Assembly (NCBI GenBank): GCA_024682415.1
Contig: JAIKZG010000004.1
Location: 1-64,000 of the forward strand
Reading direction: 5' to 3'
DNA length: 64,000 nucleotides
Source: Prevotella sp.
GTDB taxonomy: Bacteria; Bacteroidota; Bacteroidia; Bacteroidales; Bacteroidaceae
Shown here piece by piece: positions 8,924 through 17,044 of this stretch; position 1 is the stretch's first letter, and each line of letters begins with the position of its first letter. Below the pieces are notes generated by a model that was not told the origin of the DNA, ran no database searches, and was given only the letters and a program-made list of their open reading frames with translations. The position numbers were made by a program, and so were the translations under genes.

Positions 8924-8966
8924 AAAAAGCGTGCAAGCAAAATTCTTTTTGTCTGCACGCTTTTTT
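8924..8966. terminator. Rho-independent terminator between flippase and SGNH genes
   Basis: AAAAGCGTGCA pairs with TGCACGCTTTT around an 18-base loop, with T runs on both strands. It serves the convergent genes ending at 8922 and 9002. Confidence 0.85.
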
Positions 8967-9001
8967 CTTTCTGCCCGGCAAGCAATTTGCCAAAGCTTAT
9001 T

Positions 9002-10231
9002 TTATAAGTTCTGCTTCTTAATAAACTCGGCTGCGAAAAGCCCCATCAGGCGATAACCCTCCGGATTTGGGTGAAGCCAGTCAGACTGCAAATGCTTTAT
9101 CATTCGCTTGTTGTCGAGAGGATCGCGAAGCAGCTCATCGAAATCTATCACGCCATCAAAAGCATTGCTTGTGCGTATCCACTCGTTCACAATCTGGCGC
9201 GCCTCCTCATGCTGAGCGGAGAAATAACCCGCGCCCCTCATTGGGGTAATCGTTGCGCCATAAATCTTGAGATTGCGCAGACGGGCTTTCTCTATCATTA
9301 TCTTGTATTCCTCAATAAGCTCATTGGCAATATATTTGCCGTTGCCGCTATGCCCAATGTCGTTAATGCCCTCGAAAATGATTACCGCATTAACGCCATG
9401 CTGCTCAAGAATATCCCTGTTAAATCGGTCTTTTCCCAATGGGCCTATAGAGCCTTTGCCTATCACGCAGTTACCACCAATTCCGAGATTCATCACGCCA
9501 TACTGCACAGCGGAAGGTTCTCTGTTTAATTCTTCCGACATAATGTCTGGCCAGCGGTTCTGCGCGTCGTCGGTAGAGTTTTTGCCGTCGGTTATTGAGT
9601 TGCCGAGAATTGCTATTCCCTTCACGTTTTCATTATACACATTCAGAGCAGCGATGTTAAACCAATGCTTCTCTCTGAATGCTCGCGAGAAATCAGAATA
9701 AGGACTTGAATATCCTTTCAGCACATACGATGTTGTACGCGAGCCTTGATGCACTGTTGGAGTATGTGGCGCTGTCTTATAGTTTATCGTTATTGCGATG
9801 CGCTGCAAAGGTTTTAGATTAAATCGCACGGCATCTGAAGTAACTGCTTTGCCGGGAGCTATCTCCACGCTATGCCTACCCTTGAAACGAAGGAAAGCTG
9901 CCGTAAGCGGAACTATGCGGAAAGAGTCTGTGGAAGTGGCGATATACACCGACTTTATAACGAGCGGCTCGTTGCTTTCCTCATTAGAAATCTTCAAGCT
10001 TAGGAGTTCTCCCCCAGCCGAAACTTTCACCACTTGGCGCACCGAACGCCATGTCATGCAATTATTAAACGGCATAAATTGCTTCATTGGAGTCTGTTGT
10101 GCCGTAGTCCATGTTGCCGTCCATCTTTTCTGCGCCTTGGCATTGCCAAGAGAAAGCGTCAGCAACATTAATGTTACAAAAAGCGTGAGGCAATTATTCC
10201 TTGCCCCGATGTTTATCCTGCTTAAAATCAT
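9002..10231 (-). CDS. Secreted SGNH/GDSL hydrolase
   Basis: This 409-residue protein has a signal peptide (LTLFVTLMLLTLSLGNAKAQ), an N-terminal beta-rich region of about 170 residues and an SGNH esterase domain. Block I is GNSITDG with the nucleophile Ser, block II includes GIGGN, block III GINDIG, and block V DWLHPN with the catalytic Asp and His. Related two-domain enzymes deacetylate plant polysaccharides or act as carbohydrate esterases. The pectate lyase 1.5 kb away makes a pectin or xylan ester plausible. The substrate is inferred, not shown. Confidence 0.85.
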   Translation of the reverse strand: MILSRINIGARNNCLTLFVTLMLLTLSLGNAKAQKRWTATWTTAQQTPMKQFMPFNNCMTWRSVRQVVKVSAGGELLSLKISNEESNEPLVIKSVYIATSTDSFRIVPLTAAFLRFKGRHSVEIAPGKAVTSDAVRFNLKPLQRIAITINYKTAPHTPTVHQGSRTTSYVLKGYSSPYSDFSRAFREKHWFNIAALNVYNENVKGIAILGNSITDGKNSTDDAQNRWPDIMSEELNREPSAVQYGVMNLGIGGNCVIGKGSIGPLGKDRFNRDILEQHGVNAVIIFEGINDIGHSGNGKYIANELIEEYKIMIEKARLRNLKIYGATITPMRGAGYFSAQHEEARQIVNEWIRTSNAFDGVIDFDELLRDPLDNKRMIKHLQSDWLHPNPEGYRLMGLFAAEFIKKQNL

Positions 10232-10253
10232 GCCCTAAATTTATTTGAGAGGG

Positions 10254-10261
10254 CAAACTTA
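10254..10261 (-). promoter_or_regulatory. -7 box for the SGNH hydrolase
   Basis: The minus strand reads TAAGTTTG, matching TAnnTTTG, 23 bases upstream of the ATG at 10231. The -33 element is weak (ATTG about 20 bases further on). Confidence 0.4.
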
Positions 10262-10357
10262 CTAATTTTTCCCTTAACGACCAATTTATTTGGGCAAAAG
10301 GTGGGCTAAGTCGTTAGAAATGACTAACTTTGCGCTTTACGCATTTTAAGACGAAGA

Positions 10358-11446
10358 ATGAAAGATATAAAGAAAATAGTATTGACAGGCGGCCCATGCG
10401 CGGGTAAAACTACGGCGCTTGTAAAGGTGATAGAGCATTTCACGAGCCTCGGATTCAAGGTGTTTACCATACCTGAAGTGCCGACAATGTTTTCGGAAGC
10501 CGGCATGAACTATCTCACGAAGAACAAAGGCTTCTTCTATGAGGGGGAAAAGGCTACACTCGAAATTCAGCTTGCGCTGGAAGATAAATTTATCAAGATG
10601 GCTGAACAGCTTGACGAGCCTGCCGTCATCGTGTGCGACCGTGGCGCGATGGACATTTCTGCTTACATGAAGCCTGAAATGTGGGAAGACATTACAAAAG
10701 CTGCCGGCACAAGCACTACCGAGCTGCGCGAGCAAAGATACGACGCTGTGTTGCATCTCGTGTCGGCTGCCGATGGTGCGGAGAAGTTTTACACCACTGC
10801 CAACAACGAGCAGCGCACGGAAGGCATTGAGCAGGCGCGCGAACTGGACAAGAAAGTAATCGAGGCATGGACGGGTCATCCTCATCTGCGAGTTATCAAC
10901 AATCATGAGGATTTCAACAACAAGCTTCACCGCGTGTTGAAGGAGATTTCTTATGTGCTCGGCATTCCGCAGCCTATTGAGGAGGAGCGCAAATATATTG
11001 TGAAGCTCACGGGCGACATCCCCAACAGCATAGACAGCGACATCGTGCAGACTTATCTTGTGGCAGAACCGGGATGCGAGGCACGTCTTCGCCGACGCAG
11101 CTGGCAAGGCAAATATGTGTATGTACACACGATGAAGAAGCGCACAGCCTCTCGCAAGTTTATCGAGACTGAGCGACAGATAAGCAAGAATCTATACGAC
11201 TCGCTTATGCTTCAGGCCGACCCTTATCGCCACACAATCCACAAGATGCGCAAGAGCTTTATATGGAAAGGTCAATACTTTGAGCTCGACACTTTCCTTG
11301 AGCCTGTAAGCAAGCTGATGATATTGGAAACGAAGGGTATTTCGGAGAGTGAAGACGTGAAGTTCCCTCCATTCATTCAGGTGTTGAAGGATATCACGGG
11401 CGAAAAGCAATACTATAATTACAACATTGCTTTGCAGAGCGAATAA
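10358..11446 (+). CDS. Ttd14-like ATPase with CYTH-type C-terminal domain
   Basis: This 362-residue protein has a P-loop at residues 10-19 (TGGPCAGKTT) in an AAA_28/NadR-like kinase fold, with a CDRGAMD motif near residue 92. The C-terminal half (from about residue 210: KYIVKLTG, then EARLRRRS and FIETERQIS) looks like a CYTH-type phosphate-binding tunnel, as in the eukaryotic Ttd14 proteins. It is cytoplasmic with no signal. Substrates of bacterial members are unknown to me; triphosphate or phosphoinositide-like binding is inference. It is a single gene between a weak promoter and a repeat-containing gap. Confidence 0.75.
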   Translation: MKDIKKIVLTGGPCAGKTTALVKVIEHFTSLGFKVFTIPEVPTMFSEAGMNYLTKNKGFFYEGEKATLEIQLALEDKFIKMAEQLDEPAVIVCDRGAMDISAYMKPEMWEDITKAAGTSTTELREQRYDAVLHLVSAADGAEKFYTTANNEQRTEGIEQARELDKKVIEAWTGHPHLRVINNHEDFNNKLHRVLKEISYVLGIPQPIEEERKYIVKLTGDIPNSIDSDIVQTYLVAEPGCEARLRRRSWQGKYVYVHTMKKRTASRKFIETERQISKNLYDSLMLQADPYRHTIHKMRKSFIWKGQYFELDTFLEPVSKLMILETKGISESEDVKFPPFIQVLKDITGEKQYYNYNIALQSE

Positions 11447-11650
11447 TTTTCTCTCACAGATAAATATTAATTTCTCACAGATTTCACAGATAACACAGAT
11501 TTTTCTTTCAATGAAGAAATTCATATATAATATCTGTGAAATCTGTGAGAGTTTTTTATTTACTCGTTATTAATTTAATCTGTGTCATCTGTGAAATCTG
11601 CGAGAGTTTTTTATTTACTCGTTATTAATTTAATCTGTGAGAAAAGAAAT
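11440..11650. repeat. Intergenic TCTGTGAAATCTGTGAG repeats, direct and inverted
   Basis: A 55-base direct repeat lies at 11532-11586 and 11587-11641 with about one mismatch. Its first 19 bases are also present in perfect inverted orientation at 11473-11491 (TCTCACAGATTTCACAGAT), so the RNA could form a long hairpin. Words of the ATCTGTGAAATCTGTG type occur as dispersed intergenic repeats in many bacterial genomes. No gene is seen here. Confidence 0.8.
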
Positions 11651-11653
11651 AAC

Positions 11654-11698
11654 AAAAAGCGGATGAACTCCTTTAAGAGCGCATCCGCTTTTTTAGTA
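11654..11698. terminator. Bidirectional terminator
   Basis: AAAAAGCGGATG pairs with CATCCGCTTTTTT around a 17-base loop. It lies between the repeats and the end of the pectate lyase gene (11731, minus strand) and probably serves that gene. Confidence 0.8.
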
Positions 11699-11730
11699 TA
11701 TATTATTTTGCTACACAATCCACACGAGGA

Positions 11731-13476
11731 TTACATAAGGCTTGTCTTGCCTGCCAATGTATCGTGGTTGTTTCTGAGGTCGGTCCAATCCACCTTTTCA
11801 GTTGTGCTGATACCATTGATATATTTCTCAATGTTGGTGTAGCCGTCGCCTGTGCAGTCCTTGTTAGCATCAGAAGGATCGTTAGGATTCAAGCCGTGAG
11901 CCTTCTCCCACTCGTCTGGCATACCGTCGCCGTCAGAGTCTACATACTTCTTATACTTCTTATATTTAGGATAGCCACCCATCTGGCGTGGATCGGTGAT
12001 GATACCGAGCTTATAAGAATCGTGATCCAAACGACGATACTTGAATGTGCCGTCGGCAGCTGCGCTCTTCTTCTGGTTCAATCCCCATGTCTCGCCATAA
12101 GGATTATTCTTAGGGAGCTTCTTCACATAGTAAGGCTGACCTGTGCGAACCTCATCAACGATGCGCTGGTCTACGATATCGCGGCATGGCAATGTAGCGC
12201 CCACATTAGCCAATACATAGTCGTAAGCCTCCTTAGTGTCCAAGATAGTGATTGAAGGCATAACGAATGGCTCGTTGCTCTTCATCAATGATTTCTCAAG
12301 AGCTGGAATTGAGTCGTAGTCGTCGGCAATCTGAATACCGCCGTTCCAGTTGTCTTTTGTTACCTCAGGATAACCCTCGAAGATGTTACCCTTGGCATAG
12401 ATACGTCCATACTGCTTGAATGGGAACAACTTGTTAGAACGGCTCTCGCTCTTGATAATACGATGACCTACCGCCTTATCACGAGGAGTAGCTGGTCCTG
12501 GCTTATAATAGTTGTTGATGAAGTTAGACATTGTGCTATATTCACCACCATCGCAAGTGCGGTGTACCCAGTTGTAAGTTACGTTGTTGATGAAGTTGAA
12601 CACTCCACCCCAGCCGATAGACGGGTTACGACCTGTATTGCAAGCCCAGAGGTTGCGCATGAATGAAGAATTCTCGCCACCGATAGTTGAGCCGAACGCG
12701 TGGTTCCATGTATCCAAGCCCTTAGCTGCGATAGTGTTCTGAATAGTAACGTTTACAGTAGGCTCCTTACGCTTACCGAACTTGTCGCCAAGGTCAAACA
12801 TGTGGCGATAGAAAGAGATGTTCTCGTCCAATCCCCACTCACAAGAGCAGTGGTCGATCATGATGTTACCGATAGGGTTACCGCCGAAAGAGTCCTCACG
12901 GTGGATAACATTAGTTTCGCCACGACGGAAACGCATATAGCGCACGATTACATCGTGGGTATCTACCTGGAAAGACTCGCCTGCGATGCAAACTCCCTCG
13001 CCTGGTGCTGTCTGTCCGGCGATAGTGATATAAGGAGCGCGGACGAATATAGGTGACTTCAAGCGGATAACACCTGAAACATTAAACACTACGATACGTG
13101 CGCCACCCTGTTCGCAAGCCCAACGGAATGAGCCTTCGCCGCTGTCGTTAAGATTGGTTACTACAAGAACTTTTCCGCCACGGCCACCGAATGTGAACAT
13201 ACCGCCGCCTTCCGCACCTGGAAATGCAGGGATTTTAGCCTGACGAAGATCATAAGGACGAGAAGCCCAAGGCACATAAGGACGACCATCCTGAGCTTCC
13301 TTAATAATAATAGGGAACGCTTTTTCCCATACTTCTGCATTATGCTTGTCCCATGCTTTCTCCATGGAATCAATCTTTTCAGCTCCTTCTTTAGATAATT
13401 GAGGATACTGAGCCATAGCCGACTGCGCACTTACGAGAAGTGATACGAAGGCTAATGCCAATGTCTTTTTGTTCAT
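11731..13476 (-). CDS. PL1 family secreted pectate lyase
   Basis: This 581-residue protein has a signal peptide (MNKKTLALAFVSLLVSAQS, cut after MAQ) and the parallel beta-helix start seen in PL1: IPAFPGAEGGGMFTFGGRGG, then VTNLNDSGEGSFRWA. Helix-rung motifs include IMIDHCSCEWGLDE and FINNVTYNWVHR. PL1 enzymes cleave polygalacturonate by calcium-dependent beta-elimination. The C-terminus has a calcium-binding DSDGDGMPDEWEKAHGLNP segment and a second one (NKDCTGDGYTNIEKY), which are type 3 repeat or dockerin-like linkers. It is monocistronic, with no promoter motif recognised upstream. Confidence 0.9.
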   Translation of the reverse strand: MNKKTLALAFVSLLVSAQSAMAQYPQLSKEGAEKIDSMEKAWDKHNAEVWEKAFPIIIKEAQDGRPYVPWASRPYDLRQAKIPAFPGAEGGGMFTFGGRGGKVLVVTNLNDSGEGSFRWACEQGGARIVVFNVSGVIRLKSPIFVRAPYITIAGQTAPGEGVCIAGESFQVDTHDVIVRYMRFRRGETNVIHREDSFGGNPIGNIMIDHCSCEWGLDENISFYRHMFDLGDKFGKRKEPTVNVTIQNTIAAKGLDTWNHAFGSTIGGENSSFMRNLWACNTGRNPSIGWGGVFNFINNVTYNWVHRTCDGGEYSTMSNFINNYYKPGPATPRDKAVGHRIIKSESRSNKLFPFKQYGRIYAKGNIFEGYPEVTKDNWNGGIQIADDYDSIPALEKSLMKSNEPFVMPSITILDTKEAYDYVLANVGATLPCRDIVDQRIVDEVRTGQPYYVKKLPKNNPYGETWGLNQKKSAAADGTFKYRRLDHDSYKLGIITDPRQMGGYPKYKKYKKYVDSDGDGMPDEWEKAHGLNPNDPSDANKDCTGDGYTNIEKYINGISTTEKVDWTDLRNNHDTLAGKTSLM

Positions 13477-13653
13477 AAGACTGAGTTATAATATTTATAA
13501 ATTTGATTTTAATGTTATCTTCACTAACAAACAATCTTGTTTAATGATCTCTATGCACTGATATTAAGACCACATTTTGGATTATTTGTACTTAAAAGAT
13601 TATAAAGTTTTAATATCACAAGCATAGTGCCGACAAAAAAGTTTCCGTTTTAT

Positions 13654-13684
13654 TTTGGAATATCCCCTTTTTGCATTACCTTTG
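13654..13684 (+). promoter_or_regulatory. Promoter of tRNA-Leu
   Basis: TTTG at 13654-13657, a 19-base spacer and TACCTTTG at 13677-13684, 18 bases before the tRNA 5' end. Confidence 0.8.
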
Positions 13685-13702
13685 CATCCGCAATTATGCA
13701 AC

Positions 13703-13784
13703 GCGCCTGTGGCGGAATTGGTAGACGCGCTAGACTTAGGATCTAGTGTCTCGCGACGTGTAGGTTCGAGTCCTATCAGGCGCA
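13703..13784 (+). tRNA. tRNA-Leu (anticodon TAG)
   Basis: The acceptor stem GCGCCTG (13703-13709) pairs with CAGGCGC (13777-13783), with A as discriminator. The anticodon stem CTAGA/TCTAG encloses loop CTTAGGA, giving anticodon TAG (13737-13739) for CUA leucine codons. A long variable arm and TTCGAGTC in the T-loop fit the type II leucine tRNA. CCA is not encoded (ACCG follows). Confidence 0.97.
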
Positions 13785-13793
13785 CCGCTTTTA

Positions 13794-13833
13794 AAATCGC
13801 AAATGGTTTGAATAAGCCGTTTGCGATTTTTTT
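13794..13833 (+). terminator. Terminator of tRNA-Leu
   Basis: AAATCGCAAA pairs with TTTGCGATTT and is followed by a T run. Confidence 0.85.
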
Positions 13834-13842
13834 GTTATCATA

Positions 13843-13970
13843 AAAAACAAGTTTTCATTTTGCATTCCTCTCATTTTTTTATGAACTTTAGCTTCGCTGA
13901 AGATTACTCCATCTCGGCATCAAAAAAGAATGAATTCTTTTTGTGATGCACTCGATTTTCCGTACCTTTG
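13843..13970 (+). promoter_or_regulatory. fucO promoter region with a decayed upstream promoter copy
   Basis: The active promoter is TTTG (13940-13943), a 19-base spacer and TACCTTTG (13963-13970). Upstream, TTACTCCATCTCGG (13904-13917) also occurs before the holB promoter. Further upstream, 13843-13872 is identical over 30 bases to the holB promoter at 24006-24035, but its -7 box is damaged (GAACTTTAG). This is a tandem pair of one promoter module. Confidence 0.7.
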
Positions 13971-14045
13971 CCCACCATGAAGGATGAACCACATTCTTTA
14001 TACTAAAATTCACTTATAATTATATAAATATAAAACCTAACCCAA

Positions 14046-15200
14046 ATGATTAACAGATTCATTCTAAACGAAGTTTCTTATTTCGGTCCGGGAGCTCGCA
14101 AGGAGTTGCCTGGAGTAGTGGCTCGCCTCGGTTACAAGAAGGCATTGGTAGTAACAGACAAAGGCTTGATGCAGTTTGGCGTGGCAAAGATGGTGCTCGA
14201 CGTGCTCGACGAGGCTAAGATTGCTTACGAGATTTACGACGAAGTGCAGCCTAACCCTACCGTTACTAATGTGAAGCGCGGTGTTGAAGCATGCAAAAAC
14301 GCTGGTGCCGACTTTATCATCGCTATCGGTGGCGGTTCGTCAATGGACACTGCCAAGGGCATCGGTATCGTGGTAAACAACCCTGAATTTGCCGATGTCG
14401 TTTCTCTTGAAGGCGTTGCCGACACGAAAAAGAAGACTTTGCCTATCATAGCTTTGCCTACTACAGCGGGAACAGCTGCCGAGACTACAATCAACTATGT
14501 AATCATCGACGAGACAAAGCAGAAGAAGATGGTCTGCGTAGATCCTAACGACATTCCATGTGTCGCAATTATCGACGCTGAGCTGATGTATAGCTTACCA
14601 AAGAGCCTTACTGCAGCGACAGGTATGGACGCTATGACTCACGCCATCGAAGGTCTTATCACCAAGGGCGCATGGGAAATGAGCGATATGTTTGAGATAA
14701 AGGCCATTGAAATGATCCATAAGTATCTGCCTATCGCCGTAAACGACCCTAAGAACCCGGAAGGACGCAACGGCATGGCTGTGGCACAATATATTGCCGG
14801 CATGGCATTCTCAAATGTCGGTCTTGGCGTAGACCACGGCATGGCTCACCCTATGAGTGCTCTCCACAACATTCCTCACGGAGTGGCTTGCGCAATGCTT
14901 CTTCCTACCGTAATGCGTTTCAACATGCCTGTTTCTATCGACAAATATGTTGAGATTGCTAAGGTGTGCGGTGTTTACGACCCAGCAAAGACCAATGAGG
15001 AGAACGCTGCCGCTGCCTGCGATGAGATTCAGCACCTCAGCGACCTTGTGGGCATTCCTCGCCACCTCACCGAGATTGGCATTGAGGAGAAAGACATCGA
15101 TGCTCTTGCCGACCAGGCTATTCAGGATGTCTGCACCCCAGGCAACCCTCGCGAGGTTACTCGTGATGACATCGTCGCTCTCTACCATAAGATTTTGTAA
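14046..15200 (+). CDS. fucO: Lactaldehyde reductase (iron-dependent alcohol dehydrogenase)
   Basis: This 384-residue protein aligns by eye along its length with E. coli FucO, which reduces L-lactaldehyde to 1,2-propanediol with NADH during fucose or rhamnose breakdown. The nucleotide site is GGGSSMDTAKGIG (residues 95-107). The iron ligands appear as Asp195 and His199 (GMDAMTHA), His264 (DHGMAH) and His278 (IPHG). The C-terminal TPGNPREVTRDDI motif is also conserved. It is monocistronic, with promoter and terminator on each side. In this context it would handle lactaldehyde from rhamnose in pectin. Confidence 0.92.
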   Translation: MINRFILNEVSYFGPGARKELPGVVARLGYKKALVVTDKGLMQFGVAKMVLDVLDEAKIAYEIYDEVQPNPTVTNVKRGVEACKNAGADFIIAIGGGSSMDTAKGIGIVVNNPEFADVVSLEGVADTKKKTLPIIALPTTAGTAAETTINYVIIDETKQKKMVCVDPNDIPCVAIIDAELMYSLPKSLTAATGMDAMTHAIEGLITKGAWEMSDMFEIKAIEMIHKYLPIAVNDPKNPEGRNGMAVAQYIAGMAFSNVGLGVDHGMAHPMSALHNIPHGVACAMLLPTVMRFNMPVSIDKYVEIAKVCGVYDPAKTNEENAAAACDEIQHLSDLVGIPRHLTEIGIEEKDIDALADQAIQDVCTPGNPREVTRDDIVALYHKIL

Positions 15201-15223
15201 TCATCACCACAATTACATAAACA

Positions 15224-15262
15224 ACAACGGCTGCGAACTTCAATGTTCGCAGCCGTTTTATT
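15224..15262 (+). terminator. Terminator of fucO
   Basis: A perfect 13-base-pair stem, AACGGCTGCGAAC with GTTCGCAGCCGTT around a 6-base loop, precedes TTTATTTTTA. Confidence 0.92.
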
Positions 15263-15442
15263 TTTATGATTATTTTTACATTATCATTCTTTAAATCTGG
15301 CAGGTAAATCCATCATTTAAAAGAAACTTTTAATTTATTCATGATGAAATCTCTGCTTTTGTTCCTATTCGCAATAGAGATAAAGGCGAAAATAGTAGCC
15401 AAATATCTTTCTGTTACTCTTGTGCAATTCATTTCTTTTGCT

Positions 15443-15450
15443 TACCTTTG
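15443..15450 (+). promoter_or_regulatory. -7 box leading into the repeat region
   Basis: TACCTTTG, with CTTG 20 bases upstream (15419-15422). If active, it would transcribe the 42-bp repeat arrays ahead of the gene at 16171. Confidence 0.45.
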
Positions 15451-15543
15451 TATTAAAGTAAAGATACTGAATATCAGTAAATTGCGAAGACGGAGCGAGG
15501 CAATAAAAACGTGCTCAAAAATGTATATTACTACTTGTAACGC

Positions 15544-15740
15544 AATGTTTGTAATGCAACAATGGAGGGTACCGAGAAATCCTGGAACCTATGATTGCTA
15601 ACAATGATTGCATGGAAAAGATAACTGAATGTATGTAAACGAGCAATGATTGCGCTATGTTTTGATGTGAATGTTTGCAATGTTACAATGCTTCTACGCA
15701 TTTTTGAAAATAAGCGTTGTAAGCAAACAAAGATTTAAAT
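15544..15740. repeat. 42-bp degenerate tandem array (first array of this gap)
   Basis: Units begin at 15544, 15586, 15628, 15670 and probably 15712, exactly 42 bases apart. The best-kept part is AATGTTTGTAATGCAACAAT at the start of each unit; the second half is much less conserved. No supported coding frame was found. Apart from this and the array at 15833-16120, nothing was recognised in 15263-16170 other than weak promoter boxes. Confidence 0.8.
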
Positions 15741-15832
15741 CTAAAATAAGAGAAACGCACATCACAGAACAATGTTTTTAGGGAGAAGTAAGCTGAATAT
15801 ATGCAAAAATTTGAATTATGTTACGGAGCTGC

Positions 15833-16120
15833 AAGATACTTTGCGCAGATTCGCAAACGAGAAAAAGATTAAGAAGATACTCGGCGACAAAAGTTAATAA
15901 TGAAAACGAACAAGAAGATACAGCGCGACGAAATACAAATAAGGAAACAGAACAGGCAGATACTATGCGACAAAATTCAAATAAGGATAAGAAACAATGA
16001 GATACTCCGCGAGAATACTCAGATAAGGAAAATTATCGCGAAGATACGCTACGAGAATTACGCAATGAGGAAAGAGAACGAAGAAGTAGTGCGCGAAACA
16101 AAACTAATGTGTTATCTTTG
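15833..16120. repeat. 41-42-bp degenerate tandem array (second array of this gap)
   Basis: Copies of AAGATAC or a near match begin at 15833, 15874, 15915, 15957, 15999, 16041 and 16083, with spacings of 41, 41, 42, 42, 42 and 42. Each is followed by a GCGACRAAAT-like and an AAATAAGGA-like segment. An open frame from 15900 gives 14-residue repeats ending in IQIR, but the 41-base spacings at the start break the frame, which argues against coding. The array runs into the -7 box of the next gene. Confidence 0.85.
16113..16120 (+). promoter_or_regulatory. -7 box of the gene at 16171
   Basis: TATCTTTG sits 50 bases before the ATG at 16171. No TTTG is found at the expected upstream distance, where the repeat array lies. 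Confidence 0.5.
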
Positions 16121-16170
16121 CATATCGTTAATAAATTAACCAAAAGATTGATATTAAAAAACTAAGGACA

Positions 16171-16929
16171 ATGATAAATATAGAAACTCTTCCTCTCGAC
16201 AGATTTACCAATTCGGAACATCAAAATGCGCTGCGAAGTTTGGCGACCGTCGTTAAGAAAAACACGACTAACGAAAAGATAAAGCAGTGCGCCGAAAAAT
16301 TGGCGGAAGCCATAAAAGAGGAGGAAACGATTGCGGATGGACATAATATAGACCGATACACCAAGGAACTGAATGATGCCGACACGCAGCAGACTAACAG
16401 CTGTCTGGCTCTACGGCAATGCCTGAAAGGCTACCTCAAAGTTTCGATGAAGCCTGAGAAGGACGCTGCAAAAGAGATTTTGAGTTTTATGAATTTATGT
16501 AAAATAGAATTCAAAGGCCAGCGCGACAACAGGACTTCCGAAATAAAGGTTTTCATTGAAAGCATGCTCCATCGCCAAGAACATGATTACATGGCCGACA
16601 TCAATTTGCTCATGCTCAATAAGATTTTCGACGACATAAGAAAGCATAATAAGCTTGTGTATGCCCTGCAAACCAAGCAGGAACAGGAGCAGTCGAGTCT
16701 CGGCACTTATCGCAAGCGTCGCGCCCGCAAGATATCAGATGATAGGTATGACACGCTCATCCACACTATCTTCTCGTATGCTTTTATGCAGCCTTGTCAG
16801 GAATATGACGACCTCGTGGATGTCGTAAACGCGCTCACGGCAGAAAAGCGCAAGGAGCATAATCGCATTCTCGCCATCCGCCGACATTTCAAAAATAAGG
16901 CTACGGATAATCAAGATCCTAATTTATAA
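16171..16929 (+). CDS. Unassigned helical protein (possibly DUF6261-like)
   Basis: This 252-residue protein is charged, almost entirely helix-forming and has no signal peptide or membrane span. It resembles, from memory only, the Bacteroidota family DUF6261, whose members have no known function. Visible features are a Lys/Arg cluster (YRKRRARK at about residue 190) and repeated acidic-basic helices that could form a bundle. It is monocistronic, preceded by almost 1 kb of non-coding repeat arrays and followed by a terminator. Codon use looks normal for the window. Confidence 0.7.
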   Translation: MINIETLPLDRFTNSEHQNALRSLATVVKKNTTNEKIKQCAEKLAEAIKEEETIADGHNIDRYTKELNDADTQQTNSCLALRQCLKGYLKVSMKPEKDAAKEILSFMNLCKIEFKGQRDNRTSEIKVFIESMLHRQEHDYMADINLLMLNKIFDDIRKHNKLVYALQTKQEQEQSSLGTYRKRRARKISDDRYDTLIHTIFSYAFMQPCQEYDDLVDVVNALTAEKRKEHNRILAIRRHFKNKATDNQDPNL

Positions 16930-16956
16930 ACATTGCTACATTAGCATACAAAATAA

Positions 16957-16991
16957 AATGGAGCATTTGCACGCTGGCTAAATGCTCCATT
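16957..16991. terminator. Terminator between the unassigned gene and SusD 1
   Basis: AATGGAGCATTT pairs with AAATGCTCCATT. It serves the convergent genes ending at 16929 and 17045. Confidence 0.8.
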
Positions 16992-17044
16992 ATTATATAA
17001 GCTAAATTATAAACCTACCCGTAATGGGAAAGTTTTAAATGGCT

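Noticed and set aside
11582..11842. Possible 86-residue gene
   Set aside because: It is made of the intergenic repeat, a terminator and the antisense of the pectate lyase end.
13655..13843. Short open frames over the tRNA
   Set aside because: They are read through tRNA-Leu and its terminator.
15341..15601. Possible 86-residue hydrophobic protein
   Set aside because: It spans a promoter box and the beginning of a repeat array, and codon use is unlike neighbouring genes.
15900..16139. Possible 79-residue coiled-coil gene
   Set aside because: The frame is a by-product of 42-base repeats. The array starts upstream with 41-base spacings that break the frame, and the 3' end overlaps the next promoter box.
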